Of a stretch of 64,000 bases of DNA, positions 47,900-60,649 are shown piece by piece (position 1 is the first letter of the stretch; each line of letters starts with the position of its first letter). This stretch comes from Symsagittifera roscoffensis. Taxonomy: Eukaryota; Xenacoelomorpha; Acoela; Convolutidae. The stretch covers positions 46,550,001-46,614,000 of the forward strand of contig NC_087067.1 in the NCBI RefSeq assembly GCF_963678635.1, written 5' to 3'. The notes below the pieces were generated by a model. That model was not told where the DNA came from. It saw only the letters and a program-made list of their open reading frames with translations, and did not search any database. The position numbers were made by a program, and so were the translations under genes.

Positions 47900-49633
47900 C
47901 AGAAATTGAACGAGTTTTGAAAATCTCAATTAAATGTGAAATATCGAGTTTTTAGGAGCACATTCTAATATTATGTGCCTTTGGCTTGACTCAGGAAGAT
48001 GAAGATGCGTGTTATATTTCATCGCGATTGTTTGTAAGTTGGTTTTGAACTGTAATTTTTTAAAGATCCCTCAGTCTTAAAGATTTTTTTTGAAACTCAG
48101 CCCCCCACACGCTATTCAAACGAAAAGTGTTATTTCTAGCATAAGGTAACGTATTGATCAGAACAAGTAGCACGCCTTTTCTCATTTGGGAACTAATTTT
48201 AAACAGCATTAAATAGTCGCTCACGAAAAAATAGCACGAATTAAACAGCGCGCAAAAATCATCCCAAAATATTCCGAAATGATCGCAAAACGTTTTTTTT
48301 AGGTTTGAGCTCAAGACATCTATCGGTTTCAGATGATTTTCAAAAACCCCAAAAATTGAAATTTGTCTGGGAAAAAAACCCCTCCCAAGCACAAATAATC
48401 CGTCTTTTTTGTTCCAAGGTCGGAACAACAAGACTGCTAGGAGTCAGTATACAAATCTTAATGTTCATAGTAAGCTTTAGTCGACCGTTTTATAAAGACT
48501 TTTGCTTAGTAAGCCAATAACTAGTTGATACAATTTACTTTCAGTAACGCAATAGTTTTATAGATTACAAGCTTGGCTCGAATTATTTTATCCGCACTTT
48601 TGGCTAGTTGAAACCGTTCTCTACGCTCTGTTAAGAAAACCAGAAATGTAATTAATTATGAGTTCGGGGCATCAATGCCCATCAAATGACATATAAAATA
48701 CTTTTTTTTTCCCATTTATTGCCCCTTAAAGGTTATGAAGTAATATTTTTGCTATTAAAGAAAGATTCAAAATGATTTAAGAACTAATTGTATTCTTGTT
48801 TTATACTTTTTTTCACAATATACTTACCCTCTTTCATCCTGTATAAAAAGCAGAAACAAATGTCGCGTTTGGGCAGGGGACCGCACTATTACAAAATCAA
48901 TCATTTGCCTTCATCAGCTTGTAATGGTTTTTGAGTCAAATTATTGGACAGTTTACAGGTCACAAGAACGAAGCAAAAAAATTTGCGCGTTGCGAATTAT
49001 CTCGCTGCACAAAGTCGTTCTTAATTCAATTGAGGCAGGCTAAGTGGTCTTATTAATTCCATACACGATTTTTATTATACCGATTAAAGTTCATAGTTTG
49101 TCAAAATTTCATTAACCAAAAAATATTCGAGACCAATTTATGGACAATCGGAACATTCAGAAGTTACTCTGATACGAGCAGTCTTGTTAAATAGTATAGA
49201 TAACAGAAAGAAAACAATTTAAAACTGCAATGTTTTAATTAAAAACTCAAATAGATCCGGAGAAATAAACACAAAGCAGGCAAATTTCTTAGTCCGAACA
49301 CTTTACGAAGTGAAAGGCAGGAAATATGGTGTAGGCTGTGTTTTCTTTTCCCCGCTTTTTAACCCGAATGAAAAAGTGTGCGGCATCGACTTTGGTACTA
49401 TGTGAAAGCCCTTTCAGCCGTGATTTGAATTTTAAAATTAATTTCAAATTATTTGTCACAATGTCGAGATAAATTGGTCTGATTTTTACCAATTTTCAGG
49501 AAAAAAATTTATGACAACCCAATTGTTCAATTTTGATAACTCTCAATTGATACTATTGCTTTGTTAATTTATTATAGCTATAAAGCAATAATTATGTCTC
49601 ATTCGTTATTACCTTACTTATTTGAACCACCTT

Positions 49634-49639
<6 letters not shown>
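47900..49639. other. 3' flank of the coiled-coil gene, no further gene seen
   Basis: AT-rich. ATTAAA near 47929 could serve polyadenylation. A solo end of the 55857-57959 element (GATACGAGCAGTCTTG) lies at about 49171-49186. Nothing else supported. Confidence 0.4.
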
Positions 49640-49709
<70 letters not shown>

Positions 49710-50152
49710 AAAACAGCTATAAAACTTTCCCTTTTTTCAATATAATTTTTCCCTAATTATTATTTATAAATAGTGGTCAAAACATTCTATATGCTACTTG
49801 CAAAGCAAACGCCTATCCTTGTTTTTTATGGACTGCAGCAGGGGGTGAATTTTTTACCCTTTCTTCAACAGGAATTCGACACCCAGAACACTCAAATGTA
49901 ACATTTTTTAGTACTATCTGGTAGCCACGTTTTTGGCAAAGCAACGCCCTTAAATTTTTCCATTTCGCCAATATATACTAAGTTTGAGCGGAAATTCCTT
50001 CAAATTGATGTCCAAGATTCAAACAATTTTTCTAAAAGGAAAAAGGCCAACATACGAGCGTTCAGTTCATTACGGATAACCGCTGTTGTGCCCCTGGTAA
50101 AAACATAAGTACTGGTTAATGTTGCCTCATACTGAAGGAACGAGCACGAAAC

Positions 50153-50219
50153 ATTGCGGGCTCGAAAACTTGAAAGCCGATTAAGAGGCAAAGACGTAAC
50201 TAACCACTTCACCACTAGC
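50153..50219 (-). repeat. tRNA-like SINE head, second family
   Basis: Minus strand reads GCTAGTGGTGAAGTGGTTAG (A box), then CAAGTTTTCGAGCCCGCAAT (B box). Copies at 52767-52833 and 55391-55457 arose with the 2.6-kb duplication. Confidence 0.6.
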
Positions 50220-50792
50220 TTTCTTTCTGAACTAAGCATTAAGCCCATTTTGGCTCACAGTTTTCGCGTTTTAGGAATATTAATGACACAGTTGGTCGGT
50301 TTATACGTTTTTTAAAATCGCCAAACACTGTTCCGAGAAAACCGTAGATTTACCCTTGTACTTCAAATCAGTGCTAAAATTTTTTCAAACCTCGAACTTT
50401 TTCTGGGTTTCAAGTTTTGGTTATTACAGTTATTTAATTAGTACAAAAATTATTACAATGATGATTGAAGTATTACGATTCTGATCATGAAGTATCAAGT
50501 TGACTTATTTACAAAGATCATTGGAAGCGTTTGGATGTTATAGTTTTGAGCTAGTTTGTTCTAGAACGATGTTCCAGTTTGTCTGGCTGATCTGACCATC
50601 ATTGTACAACATCTTGCAGCCATCATATTTTATCAATAAACAAAAAATTTAAAATTGAATTTCTGCATTTTGTGCAAAAACAGTTTTCGATTTGTTTGAA
50701 GCGTTGTTTTGAATTTAAAAAGATCATTTCTCATTTGTTTCATCTCTGCATCAAGACTTGTTTTTTTTATTTTCTGTGTTTCTGCGAAGTAT

Positions 50793-50824
50793 TAAGAAAC
50801 AGCCTAAGCTTAGGCTGTTTCTTA
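50793..50824. repeat. 32-bp perfect palindrome
   Basis: TAAGAAACAGCCTAAG is followed directly by its reverse complement with no spacer. The same palindrome occurs in unit 2 at 53413-53444. Confidence 0.95.
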
Positions 50825-52274
50825 TTTGTTCGTGATTTCACTGACGGGGCACTTTGTGCTTTTCGTCCCAGTCGCTCCAGTAGTCTCCCTCCTCCCCGCA
50901 CTCAGTTATACTCCCGTCCTTCATGTAGTTTCCCACTTCGTTCCCTTGATGTCCTTGCTCCGACTGCAATACTTCCAAAAAATCGTGCACTGCTGCTCAA
51001 AAACCTTTATACCGATATTGAAAAAAGGAGACTACATTCTTTTGTGCCTGCATAGTCCCCTGGTTTCTTTTTGATTTACACATTTGTCTACAGTCTTCGA
51101 AAAATTTGAGCGATAATTTTGATTTTTTTTCCGTTTTCTCAAACACAAATCTGATATTTTTGTTTCAATGAGTAAAACAGATATTTTTGAAGCTTTGCTC
51201 CATAAATGGCTACGCCCAACTTTTTTCTACACATAAAATTATGGCCTTCGGAATGGTTGAATTTCTTGACCTTTTTTCACTTTCGAACTTATTTCCAACT
51301 CTGAAGTTGTGGGTTCATTGAAGATAACGGATAGTGTGAAGCTCCCCTACATGGCCAACATGTTTTTTAACCAAAAACTTATCGTCCTTGGAAAAGTCAA
51401 GTTTTTGTTTTTGGGCGTTTTTTTTTAAAATTTATAAAGCTTAGTAAAAAATATCAGCCAATAAAGCAGATTTTTGGTTCATCTCAATGAACTGTTTGTG
51501 AAAAACTTTTTTGTATACGAGACTATGCCAAATTTTTTGACACAATAAATTATGGCCCTCGGAAAAGTCAAAGTTGAGTTTTTTGAAAATTTTTTGAAAC
51601 TTTTTGATTTTTCTCGAGAACTACCCTGCCAAATCTGGGTTTTTGCGTTCAATCGAAATTATATTTTAAGTAAATTACTTCTGCGTGAGCGGCTACGCCA
51701 ATATTTTTAAAACAAAAAACTATGATTTTCGGAAATGTCATCTTTTTGATTTGTTGATATTTGTTTGGAGATTTTTCAATAACTATCCTGCCAAATCTAA
51801 AATTATAGGTTTAATTGAATGGAAGCTTGCCTTTATAATTTGTTACGTCCAGTTTTTCTTAGAAAAAAGTCAAAGCCATCAAACAAGTGAAAGTTTTGAA
51901 ACTCTGACCTTTTTTATGGAAGTTTTTTTACTCTACTCAAAAATTACCTTACCAGTTCTCTGGTTTAGTGTTCAATCGAGAAACCAGATTTTTTTGGAGT
52001 TTTCTCTAGTTTACTGGCCACGACCAGCTTTTTGAACTTTGACCGTTTTTCAAACTGTTTGAGTTTTCTCTAACCCATTTCGTTCTTCTCACTTTGCACC
52101 TATTGCTAAGGTTTTTCTATATTTTTTAATAGGTAATAAACATGTTTAGTCCACTCGTAAGTATTTTTCATCGTTAGTATAAAAATTTATCGGCAAAAAA
52201 AAATATTGTCAAGCTGAGATTACAGCAATTGTTTTAAAAGATTAGAGTTCTATTCTTCAGCATATAATTTCTCA

Positions 52275-52275
<1 letters not shown>

Positions 52276-52323
<48 letters not shown>

Positions 52324-54893
52324 AAAACAGCTATAAAACTTTCCCTTTTTTCAATATAATTTTTCCCTAATTATTATTTATAAATAGCGGTCAAAACATT
52401 CTATGCTACTTGCAAAGCAAACGCCTATCCTTGTTTTTTATGGACTGCAGCAGGGGGTGAATTTTTTACCCTTTCTTCAACAGGAATTCGACACCCAGAA
52501 CACTCAAATGTAACATTTTTTAGTACTATCTGGTAGCCACGTTTTTGGCAAAGCAACGCCCTTAAATTTTTCCCATGTCGCCAATATATACTAAGTTTGA
52601 GCGGAAATTCCTTCAAATTGATGTCCAAGATTCAAACAATTTTTCTAAAAGGAAAAAGGCCAACATACGAGCTGTTCAGTTCATTACGGATAACCGCTGT
52701 TGTGCCCCTGGTAAAAACATAAGTACTGGTTAATGTTGCCTCATACTGAAGGAACGAGCACGAAACATTGCGGGCTCGAAAACTTGAAAGCCGATTAAGA
52801 GGCAAAGACGTAACTAACCACTTCACCACTAGCTTTCTTTCTGAACTAAGTATTAAGCCCATTTTGGCTCACAGTTTTCGCGTTTTAGGAATATTAATGA
52901 CACAGTTGGTCGGTTTATACGTTTTTTAAAATCACCAAACACTGTTCCGAGAAAACCGTAGATTTACCCTTGTACTTCAAATCAGTGCTAAAATTTTTTC
53001 AAAGCTTGAACTTTTTCTGGGTTCCAAGTTTTGGTTTTTACAGTTATTTAATTAGTACAAAAATTATTACAATGATGATTGAAGTATTACGATTCTGATC
53101 ATGAAGTATCAAGTTGACTTATTTACAAAGATCATTGGAAGCGTTTGGATGTTATAGTTTTGAGCTAGTTTGTTCTAGAACGATGTTCCAGTTTGTCTGG
53201 CTGATCTGACCATCATTGTACAACATCTTGCAGCCATCATATTTTATCAATAAACAAAAAATTTAAAATTGAATTTCTGCATTTTGTGCAAAAACAGTTT
53301 TCGATTTGTTTGAAGCGTTGTTTTGAATTTAAAAAGATCATTTCTCATTTGTTTCATTTCATCTCTGCATCAAGACTTGTTTTTTTTTATTTTCTGTGTT
53401 TCTGCGAAGTATTAAGAAACAGCCTAAGCTTAGGCTGTTTCTTATTTGTTCGTGATTTTACTGACCGGGCACTTTGTGCTTTTCGTCCCAGTCGCTCCAG
53501 TAGTCTCCCTCCTCCCCACACTCAGTTATACTCCCGTGCTTCATGTAGTTTCCCACTTCGTTTCCGAAGATGTCCTTGCTCCGACTGCAATACTTCCAAA
53601 AAATCGTGCACTGCTGCTCAAAAACCTTTATACCGATATTGAAAAAAGGAGACTACATTCTTTTGTGCCTGCATAGTCCCCTGGTTTCTTTTTGATTTAC
53701 ACATTTGTCTACAGTCTTCGAAAAATTTGAGCGATAATTTTTTTTTTTTCCGTTTTCTCAAACATAAATCTGATATTTTTGTTTCAATGAGTAAAACGGA
53801 TACTTTTGAAGCTTTGCTCCATAAATGGCTACGCCCAACTTTTTTCTACACATAAAATTATGGCCTTCGGAATGGTTGAATTTCTTGACCTTTTTTCACT
53901 TTCGAACTTATTTCCAACTCTGAAGTTGTGGGTTCATTGAAGATAACGGATAATGTGAAGCTCCCCTACATGGCCAACATGTTTTTTAACCAAAAACTTA
54001 TCGTCCTTGGAAAAGTCAAGTTTTTGTTTTTGGGCGTTTTTTTTAAAAATTTATAAAGCTTAGTAAAAAATATCAGCCAATAAAGCAGATTTTTGGTTCA
54101 TCTCAATGAACTGTTTGTGAAAAACTTTTTTGTATACGAGACTATGCCAAATTTTTTGACACAATAAATTATGGCCCTCGGAAAAGTCAAAGTTGAGTTT
54201 TTTGAAAATTTTTTGAAACTTTTTGATTTTTCTCGAGAACTACCCTGCCAAATCTGGGTTTTTGCGTTCAATCGAAATTATATTTTAAGTAAATTACTTC
54301 TGCGTGAGCGGCTACGCCAATATTTTTAAAACAAAAAACTATGATTTTCGGAAATGTCATCTTTTTGATTTGTTGATATTTGTTTGGAGATTTTTCGATA
54401 ACTATCCTGCCAAATCTAAAATTATAGGTTTAATTGAATGGAAGCTTGCCTTTATAATTTGTTACGTCCAGTTTTTCTTAGAAAAAAGTCAAAGCCATCA
54501 AACAAGTGAAAGTTTTGAAACTCTGACCTTTTTTATGGAAGTTTTTTTACTCTACTCAAAAATTACCTTACCAGTTCTCTGGTTTAGTGTTCAATCGAGA
54601 AACCAGATTTTTTTGGAGTTTTCTCTAGTTTACTGGCCACGACCAGCTTTTTGAGCTTTGACCGTTTTTCAAACTGTTTGAGTTTTCTCTAACCCATTTC
54701 GTTCTTCTCACTTTGCACCTATTGCTAAGGTTTTTCTATGTTTTTTAATAGGTAATAAACATGTTTAGTCCACTCGTAAGTATTTTTCATCGTTAGTATA
54801 AAAATTTATCGGCGAAAAAAAATATTGTCAAGCTGAGATTACAGCAATTGTTTTAAAAGATTAGAGTTCTATTCTTCAGCATATAATTTCTCA
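52276..54893. repeat. 2.6-kb tandem duplication, unit 2
   Basis: Near-identical to unit 1, starting with an (AT)n run at 52276-52314. It includes the second SINE head (52767-52833, minus) and the second palindrome (53413-53444). Confidence 0.9.
53413..53444. repeat. 32-bp perfect palindrome, unit 2 copy
   Basis: Identical to 50793-50824; kept unchanged although the surrounding copies have acquired substitutions. Confidence 0.95.
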
Positions 54894-54946
<53 letters not shown>

Positions 54947-55752
54947 AAAACAGCTATAAAACTTTCCCTTTTTTCAATATAATTTTTCCCTAATTATTAT
55001 TTATAAATAGTGGTCAAAACATTCTATATGCTACTTGCAAAGCAAACGCCTATCCTTGTTTTTTATGGACTGCAGCAGGGGGTGAATTTTTTACCCTTTC
55101 TTCAACAGGAATTCGACACCCAGAACACTCAAATGTAACATTTTTTAGTACTATCTGGTAGCCACGTTTTTGGCAAAGCAACGCCCTTAAATTTTTCCCA
55201 TTTCGCCAATATATACTAAGTTTGAGCGGAAATTCCTTCAAATTGATGTCCAAGATTCAAACAATTTTTCTAAAAGGAAAAAGGCCAACATACGAGCGTT
55301 CAGTTCATTACGGATAACCGCTGTTGTGCCCCTGGTAAAAACATAAGTACTGGTTAATGTTGCCTCATACTGAAGGAACGAGCACGAAACATTGCGGGCT
55401 CGAAAACTTGAAAGCCGATTAAGAGGCAAAGACGTAACTAACCACTTCACCACTAGCTTTCTTTCTGAACTAAGCATTAAGCCCATTTTGGCTCACAGTT
55501 TTCGCGTTTTAGGAATATTAATGACACAGTTGGTCGGTTTATACGTTTTTTAAAATCGCCAAACACTGTTCCGAGAAAACCGTAGATTTACCCTTGTACT
55601 TCAAATCAGTGCTAAAATTTTTTCAAAGCTTGAACTTTTTCTGGGTTTCAAGTTTTGGTTTTTACAGTTATTTAATTAGTACAAAAATTATTACAATTCT
55701 GATTGAAGTATTACGATTCTGATCATGAAATATCAAGTTGACTTATTTACAA
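54894..55752. repeat. 2.6-kb tandem duplication, truncated unit 3
   Basis: Begins with (AT)n at 54894-54937 and follows units 1 and 2 until GACTTATTTACAA (55752), where homology stops abruptly. It includes a third SINE head (55391-55457, minus). Confidence 0.88.
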
Positions 55753-55856
55753 GGAACTGAAAATATATGTTAATTTTTGATCAAAAAAATATCATATAGG
55801 AATCGTCAAAAATTTAGTAAGGTTTGACTTACATTGGTCTAAAAGTTAATTTGAAA

Positions 55857-57959
55857 CAAGACTGCTCGTATCAAGGCGAAGCCTTGAATGTTGCGACTGC
55901 CTTTTAAAGTTTTTGCAGCGGTAATAAAATTAAAAAATAAATGTAATAAAAACAAATTGAAAAAAAAATATTCTAAAACTTGAAAATTTTTATGAAAATC
56001 CTCCCCCCACTCGCCATATTAAGTAGAAAAGGATTGATTTTGGTCCTTGTAACAAATCAGTTATGGCAAATAAGCTTCTTTCAATTAATTTGGAACAATT
56101 TTTAAATTGGCTTACGCGTTAATAGCACGAAATATATTTACATATGTTTAAACCCCCATAACTTTACAAAAAAATAACAGATGAGATATTGTTTCAAATT
56201 TGAGACCAGGACAACAATTCCTTCCGACTGATAAAAAAAACTGTTAAAAATGGCTTTTTAAAAAGTCGAAATTTGTCTGAAGTAAAAAAAAACCCAGCCT
56301 GAGCTCAAATACTCCGTTACTTTTGTAGCGAAAGTCGGAACAATAAAAAGTTACAAACCAATTCCAACCGACTATGAAAAAAGAATTAAAATTAATGAGT
56401 CTTTCAGCAACATATCTTTCATTAGATTATTAAAAACACACGAATATCTAAAAAAAAGTCCGAGTTCAAAACTCTTCTTCGTATTTTTTCAAATTTCTGC
56501 TTCAATTAAGAGTTGGCATAATTGTGCTCATATCAAAAACCTTACCGTTTGACAATGTTTTTTAAAATGTTTTTAAAAGATTGTTTTTTTAAAAAAATAG
56601 TGTAAATTCACCTTCCGTGTTGTACACAGACACCATTAGAAAAACCAACACAGTGATAGCTACTTGATTCAATTCTCTCCTCTTATTTGGATTTGTTTTT
56701 CAGATGGATTTTTTTTAGACCAAAATTCACTGAACTGGTTCGTAGAAACGCTGGTTCAGAAATGAAACCCGAAGATCTGAGTTTAAAAAAAAACTATCTT
56801 GCGCCAAAATGGAAGGAAACTTTCAGTTTGTCACGTTTCAGTTTTTTTGTAATCATGCTTTATAGACAAGAACAGATTTGATTTGATTGGGGAATTTCTG
56901 TTTTCTACGTTTGAGCTTGTTTTTATTTGGTTTTTATCTTTCTACCTATTGCTAAGGCTTTTCTATCCTTTTCAATAGATAATTTATCCTTAGTCTACTC
57001 AAAAGTACCTTTTTTATTTAAGTATAACAATTAGTAATAAGCACAAATAATAAGGGAAGGAAAAAATATTAAAAACAGCATTTATTTTAAAAGGTCGGAA
57101 TTTTTTTTCAGCAAATAATTTCTCCGCTTCTCTAGATAACATATATGAGTTTTGTTGAAATATTACTGTTAGAGACTATAGTTACTGAAGAGGTTACCAG
57201 ATCCGGCGAGAGTAATGGTCTGAGGGTTCGGAGTGTTGTCAGAGTGAAGAATTGAGAATTTAACATCGAGAATGATTGTGTCAATGGTACTTTTTCACTT
57301 CTCTTTTATAGCCTGATAATTACAACTAACCTCAATCCAAACGCTGGTTAATTCTGTATTCTTTTGTATTATGCCTGCATTTTGTTCATTGATATAATAT
57401 GCTTATTGATATTTTACTGAAGTAACCATACTTGTTGTTCAGACTGTCGATTCGAAAGTAACGGAATATTTGTGCTCGGGGTGGGTTTTTTTTTCTTCAG
57501 ACAAGTTTCGACTTTTTAACTAGCCATTTATGACGGAATTTTTTATATCATTCAAAAAGCCTTGTTGTCTTGAGCTTAAATTTGGAAAGATATTTCACCT
57601 GTGATCGTTTTTTGTAAAGTTATGGGGGTTTGAAAATTCCATTTTAGCCAACTTGGGACAATTAACGCGCGATATATTTCGCGCTAACAACGCGTAAGCG
57701 GAGATTTAATCCGTCTTAGTTATCGTTCCAAACTGGTTGAAAGAAGCTTGTTTGCCATAATTGATTTGTTACAAGGAGCAAAATCTATCCTTTTGTGCTT
57801 AGTATGGCGTTCGGGGATGATTTTCATGAAAAATTTCAAATTTTAGAACTTTTTTTTCATTTTATGTTATTACATTTAATTTTTAAGTTTATTACTGCTC
57901 CATAAACTTTGAAAGGTAGTCAGAACATTCAGCGCTTCGCCCTGATACGAGCAGTCTTG
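55857..57959. mobile_element. 2.1-kb inverted-repeat DNA element
   Basis: Left end CAAGACTGCTCGTATCAAGG with CGAAGCCTTGAATGTT. The right end is the inverse of CAAGACTGCTCGTATCAGGG with CGAAGCGCTGAATGTT, so about 45 bases are inverted with few mismatches. The segment 57440-57910 is shared with 27580-29030. No transposase was identified. A frame at 56687-56881 is short and unremarkable. A target duplication is not clear. Confidence 0.7.
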
Positions 57960-58496
57960 TATTCTTTTCCTATTCGCTTTCCGCTTTTTTGGTAATATAA
58001 CTATAAGATAATTTAATGATGCAATCCGTTTTTCTCATTCTGCATTCTTGCGGATATTTCATAAACATAACCAGATTTGAAATTAATAGTTTTACATAGA
58101 AAAGATTTTCCGTATTTGATTCAGAATTTATGTTTTTTTTTATTCCGACTTTGGAAAAATGTGATGAATATATGTTCCAGAAGTTTTTTGTATATGGAAG
58201 TCACGTGTAATTTTTCTTTCGATCCAAAAAAAAACGTTGAAAAACACTCAAAAATAATTTCAGTGTCAAAAAAAATAGACAAGAAGAATTTAATTTTTGC
58301 CTAGCTTTGAGCAAATAAAGTAAACGAGCAGACTTATTCCATTTCACCCGCAAACTCAGGCACCACATATATAATCATCGGAATGGGTCAAGTGAAATAT
58401 CATGTTATAGATTTATAGGTCGTGATTGAAAGGACAATTAAAAATTTTTCCAAAACATGTCGAAGTGTTGGGAAAAACTATTTCAAAAAATACAAC

Positions 58497-59640
58497 TTCA
58501 GTTCTAGTTAAGTCAGGCCCGGCCCGGCTCGGCCCAATATAATTCAAGTCGAACCCGTTGGCGGCCCGATAAACAGGGAATTTATTAAATATCGGCCCGT
58601 TGGGGCCCGTTGCTGCTTTTTTGGTTAAAAAAAATTCGTTTCAAAACAATTTTAATTAATTGTTTTACTTATTTATAAAGACCTTTTTTAAAAGCCATAG
58701 AAACCATTTCAATTGCCTCAACAGTTGTAGACGAAAGTTTTGCCTGTCTTTCGGATACCGTCAGACCGCAATCAGAATAAAGCCTCTCCGACTGCCCGGA
58801 ACTGGCCTGCGTTCCAAGCACCTTTCGCGCAACTCTGAAACATAAAATTGGTTAGTCAATAAAAGTAAGGCCCGTTGGGTCCCGTTGACAAACGTGAAAA
58901 CCTGGGCTCGACCCGGCTCGGCCCGGCCCGGCCCGGCCCGGCCCGTTGACAATTATGAGTTAAGTGATGCGGACAATTTCAGGACAAAGTTTATAACTAT
59001 AGCCACTCGGACAGACACTTGATATTTTTATTGAATTATTTCACATATCAGAAACGTAAACTTATTGAATAGTTTTTAATGCACCATTCATGAGCTTGCA
59101 AACTCATGTTACCATGCTGAACAAAATGAACTTGCTCCTAAATTTCACTTCAGACTCCGAGCTAAATATTAGACAATTAAAGGAGAGAGGAAACCCAAGT
59201 TTTTTTTTACTTAATGCTCCCAAAACCAATAACTCAACAACTTGAACTAAAACTTGAACACTCGGTGTGCTGCTCGAATTTGAATGGCCAGTTTCGGCCA
59301 ATCATGCCTAAGCAGCATTCTAAACTAAGCCATTAATTTTAAGGCAGATAATAAAATAAGCCGAAATGACCAAAAATTTAAAATTTTTGTCAAATAATCA
59401 AATTAATTTCATATCACTGATCAAACTTTTCCCGGATAAAAAAGATCCATTGAATCAGAACTTTAAATAAAATTTTAAGTAATCAGCAGAATAAAAATTT
59501 GAGTAACCCTCAATTTGTTTGAAGGGACACGAATTAAAATTAAAACTTTCAGAGAAAGATTCTAGATGGCGATGTCAAAAAAATGGTTGTAATGAGGCTG
59601 GTTGCAAATGGTGAAAAAACGGTTGTAACACGTCAAAAAA
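58497..59640 (-). mobile_element. hAT transposon remnant, copy 1
   Basis: Carries GC-rich GGCCCGGCCCGGCTCGGCCC arrays on both sides (58527 and 58916-58945), strikingly unlike the AT-rich surroundings, and a minus-strand transposase exon (58834-58669). The next copy starts about 1150 bases later with the same TTCAGTTCTAGTTAAGTCAGG. Confidence 0.75.
58669..58834 (-). pseudogene. hAT transposase C-terminal dimerisation domain, copy 1
   Basis: After a TATGTTTCAG acceptor the frame reads the hATC signature: ARKVLGTQASSGQSERLYSD, then CGLTVSERQAKLS and a TVEAIEMVSMAFKKGLYK end with TAA. Only this last exon is present. The DDE catalytic region and BED finger are not seen, so it is a fragment. Confidence 0.85.
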
Positions 59641-60520
59641 TGGAACTTCAGTTCTAGTTAAGTCAGGCCCGGCCCGGCTCGGCCCAATATAATTTAAGTC
59701 GAACCCGTTGGCGGCCCGATAAACAGGGAATTTATTAAATATCGGCCCGTTGGGGCCCGTTGCTGCTTTTTTGGTTAAAAAAAAATTCGTTTCAAAACAA
59801 TTTTAATTAATTGCTTTACTTATTTATAAAGGCCTTTTTTATAAGCCATGGAAACCATTTCAATTGCCTCAACAGTTGTAGACGAAAGTTTTGCCCGTCT
59901 TTCGGATACCGTCAGGCCGCAATCAGAGTAAAGCCTCTCCGACTGCCCGGAACTGGCCTGCGTTCCAAGCACCTTTCGCGCAACTCTGAAACATAAAATT
60001 GGTTAGTCATTAAAAGTAAGGCCCGTTGGGGTCCGTTGGGGTCCGTTGACAAAAGTGAAAACCTCGGCTCGACCCGGCCCGTTGACAAGTATGAGTTAAT
60101 GCTCCCAAAACCAATAACTCAACAACTTGAACTAAAACTTGAATACTCGGTGTGCTGCTCGAATTTGATTGGCCAGTTTCGGCCAATCATGCCTAAGCAG
60201 CATTCTAAACTAAGCCATTAATTTTAAGGCAGATAATAAAATAAGCCGAAATGACCAAAAATTTAAAATGTTTGTCAAATAATCAAATTAATTTCATATC
60301 ACTGATCAAACTTTGCCCGGATAAAAAAGATCCATTGAATCAGAACTTCAAATAAAATTTTAAGTAATCAGCAGAATAAAAATTTGAGTAACCCTCAATT
60401 TGTTTGAAGGGACACGAATTAAAATTAAAGCTTTCAGAGAAAGATTCTAGATGGCGATGTCAAAAAAATGGTTGTAATGAGGCTGGTTGCAAATGGTGAA
60501 TAAACGGTTGTAACAGTTTG
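59641..60520 (-). mobile_element. hAT transposon remnant, tandem copy 2
   Basis: Repeats copy 1 with a shift of about 1150 bases and high identity. It lacks part of the GC-rich tract and about 275 bases around 58945-59210. The shared right-hand part runs to the GGTTGTAACA block near 60515. Confidence 0.75.
59820..59985 (-). pseudogene. hAT transposase C-terminal dimerisation domain, copy 2
   Basis: Same reading frame and acceptor as copy 1, with a few substitutions (for example Tyr-Ser-Asp-Cys-Gly retained). Still open to the same TAA, so the duplication is recent relative to decay. Confidence 0.82.
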
Positions 60521-60649
60521 CGAAAAAACACGTTTCTGGAAAACACTAACAAAATGTTTGATGATAATATTTTCCGAGCAATTTTGTCGACGCAAACTTT
60601 GTTTTTCTGCCTTACAAACTTTATCGAATCGAAATGGAGAAATGCAAAT

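Larger units (their letters stand above)
49640..52275. repeat. 2.6-kb tandem duplication, unit 1
   Basis: Starts with an (AT)n run (49640-49700), followed by TTTATATATAAAAACAGC. The same series returns 2614 bases later (52315) and again 2622 bases later (54937). Copies differ by scattered single bases and small indels, so the duplication is recent. Contents: a minus-strand tRNA-like SINE head (50153-50219), a 32-bp perfect palindrome (50793-50824) and satellite-like ACCCTGCCAAATCT monomers (51080-52080). Open frames inside are conserved only because the DNA is near-identical; none resembles a known protein. Confidence 0.9.

Noticed and set aside
49640..49700. (AT)n run as a promoter or origin
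   Set aside because: A plain microsatellite with no gene in proper position; its main interest is as a duplication boundary.
50000..50248. Minus-strand 82-codon frame as a gene
   Set aside because: It covers the tRNA-like SINE head (A and B boxes), so it is a by-product of that repeat.
50672..54654. Open frames repeated in the 2.6-kb units as a protein family
   Set aside because: Their conservation follows from the recent DNA duplication. The frames run through SINE and satellite-like sequence and include frame-breaking indels between copies.
58761..58952. Minus-strand frame through GGCCCGGCCC as a protein
   Set aside because: The Gly/Pro/Arg/Ala peptide is produced by the GC-rich transposon end, out of frame with the hATC exon.
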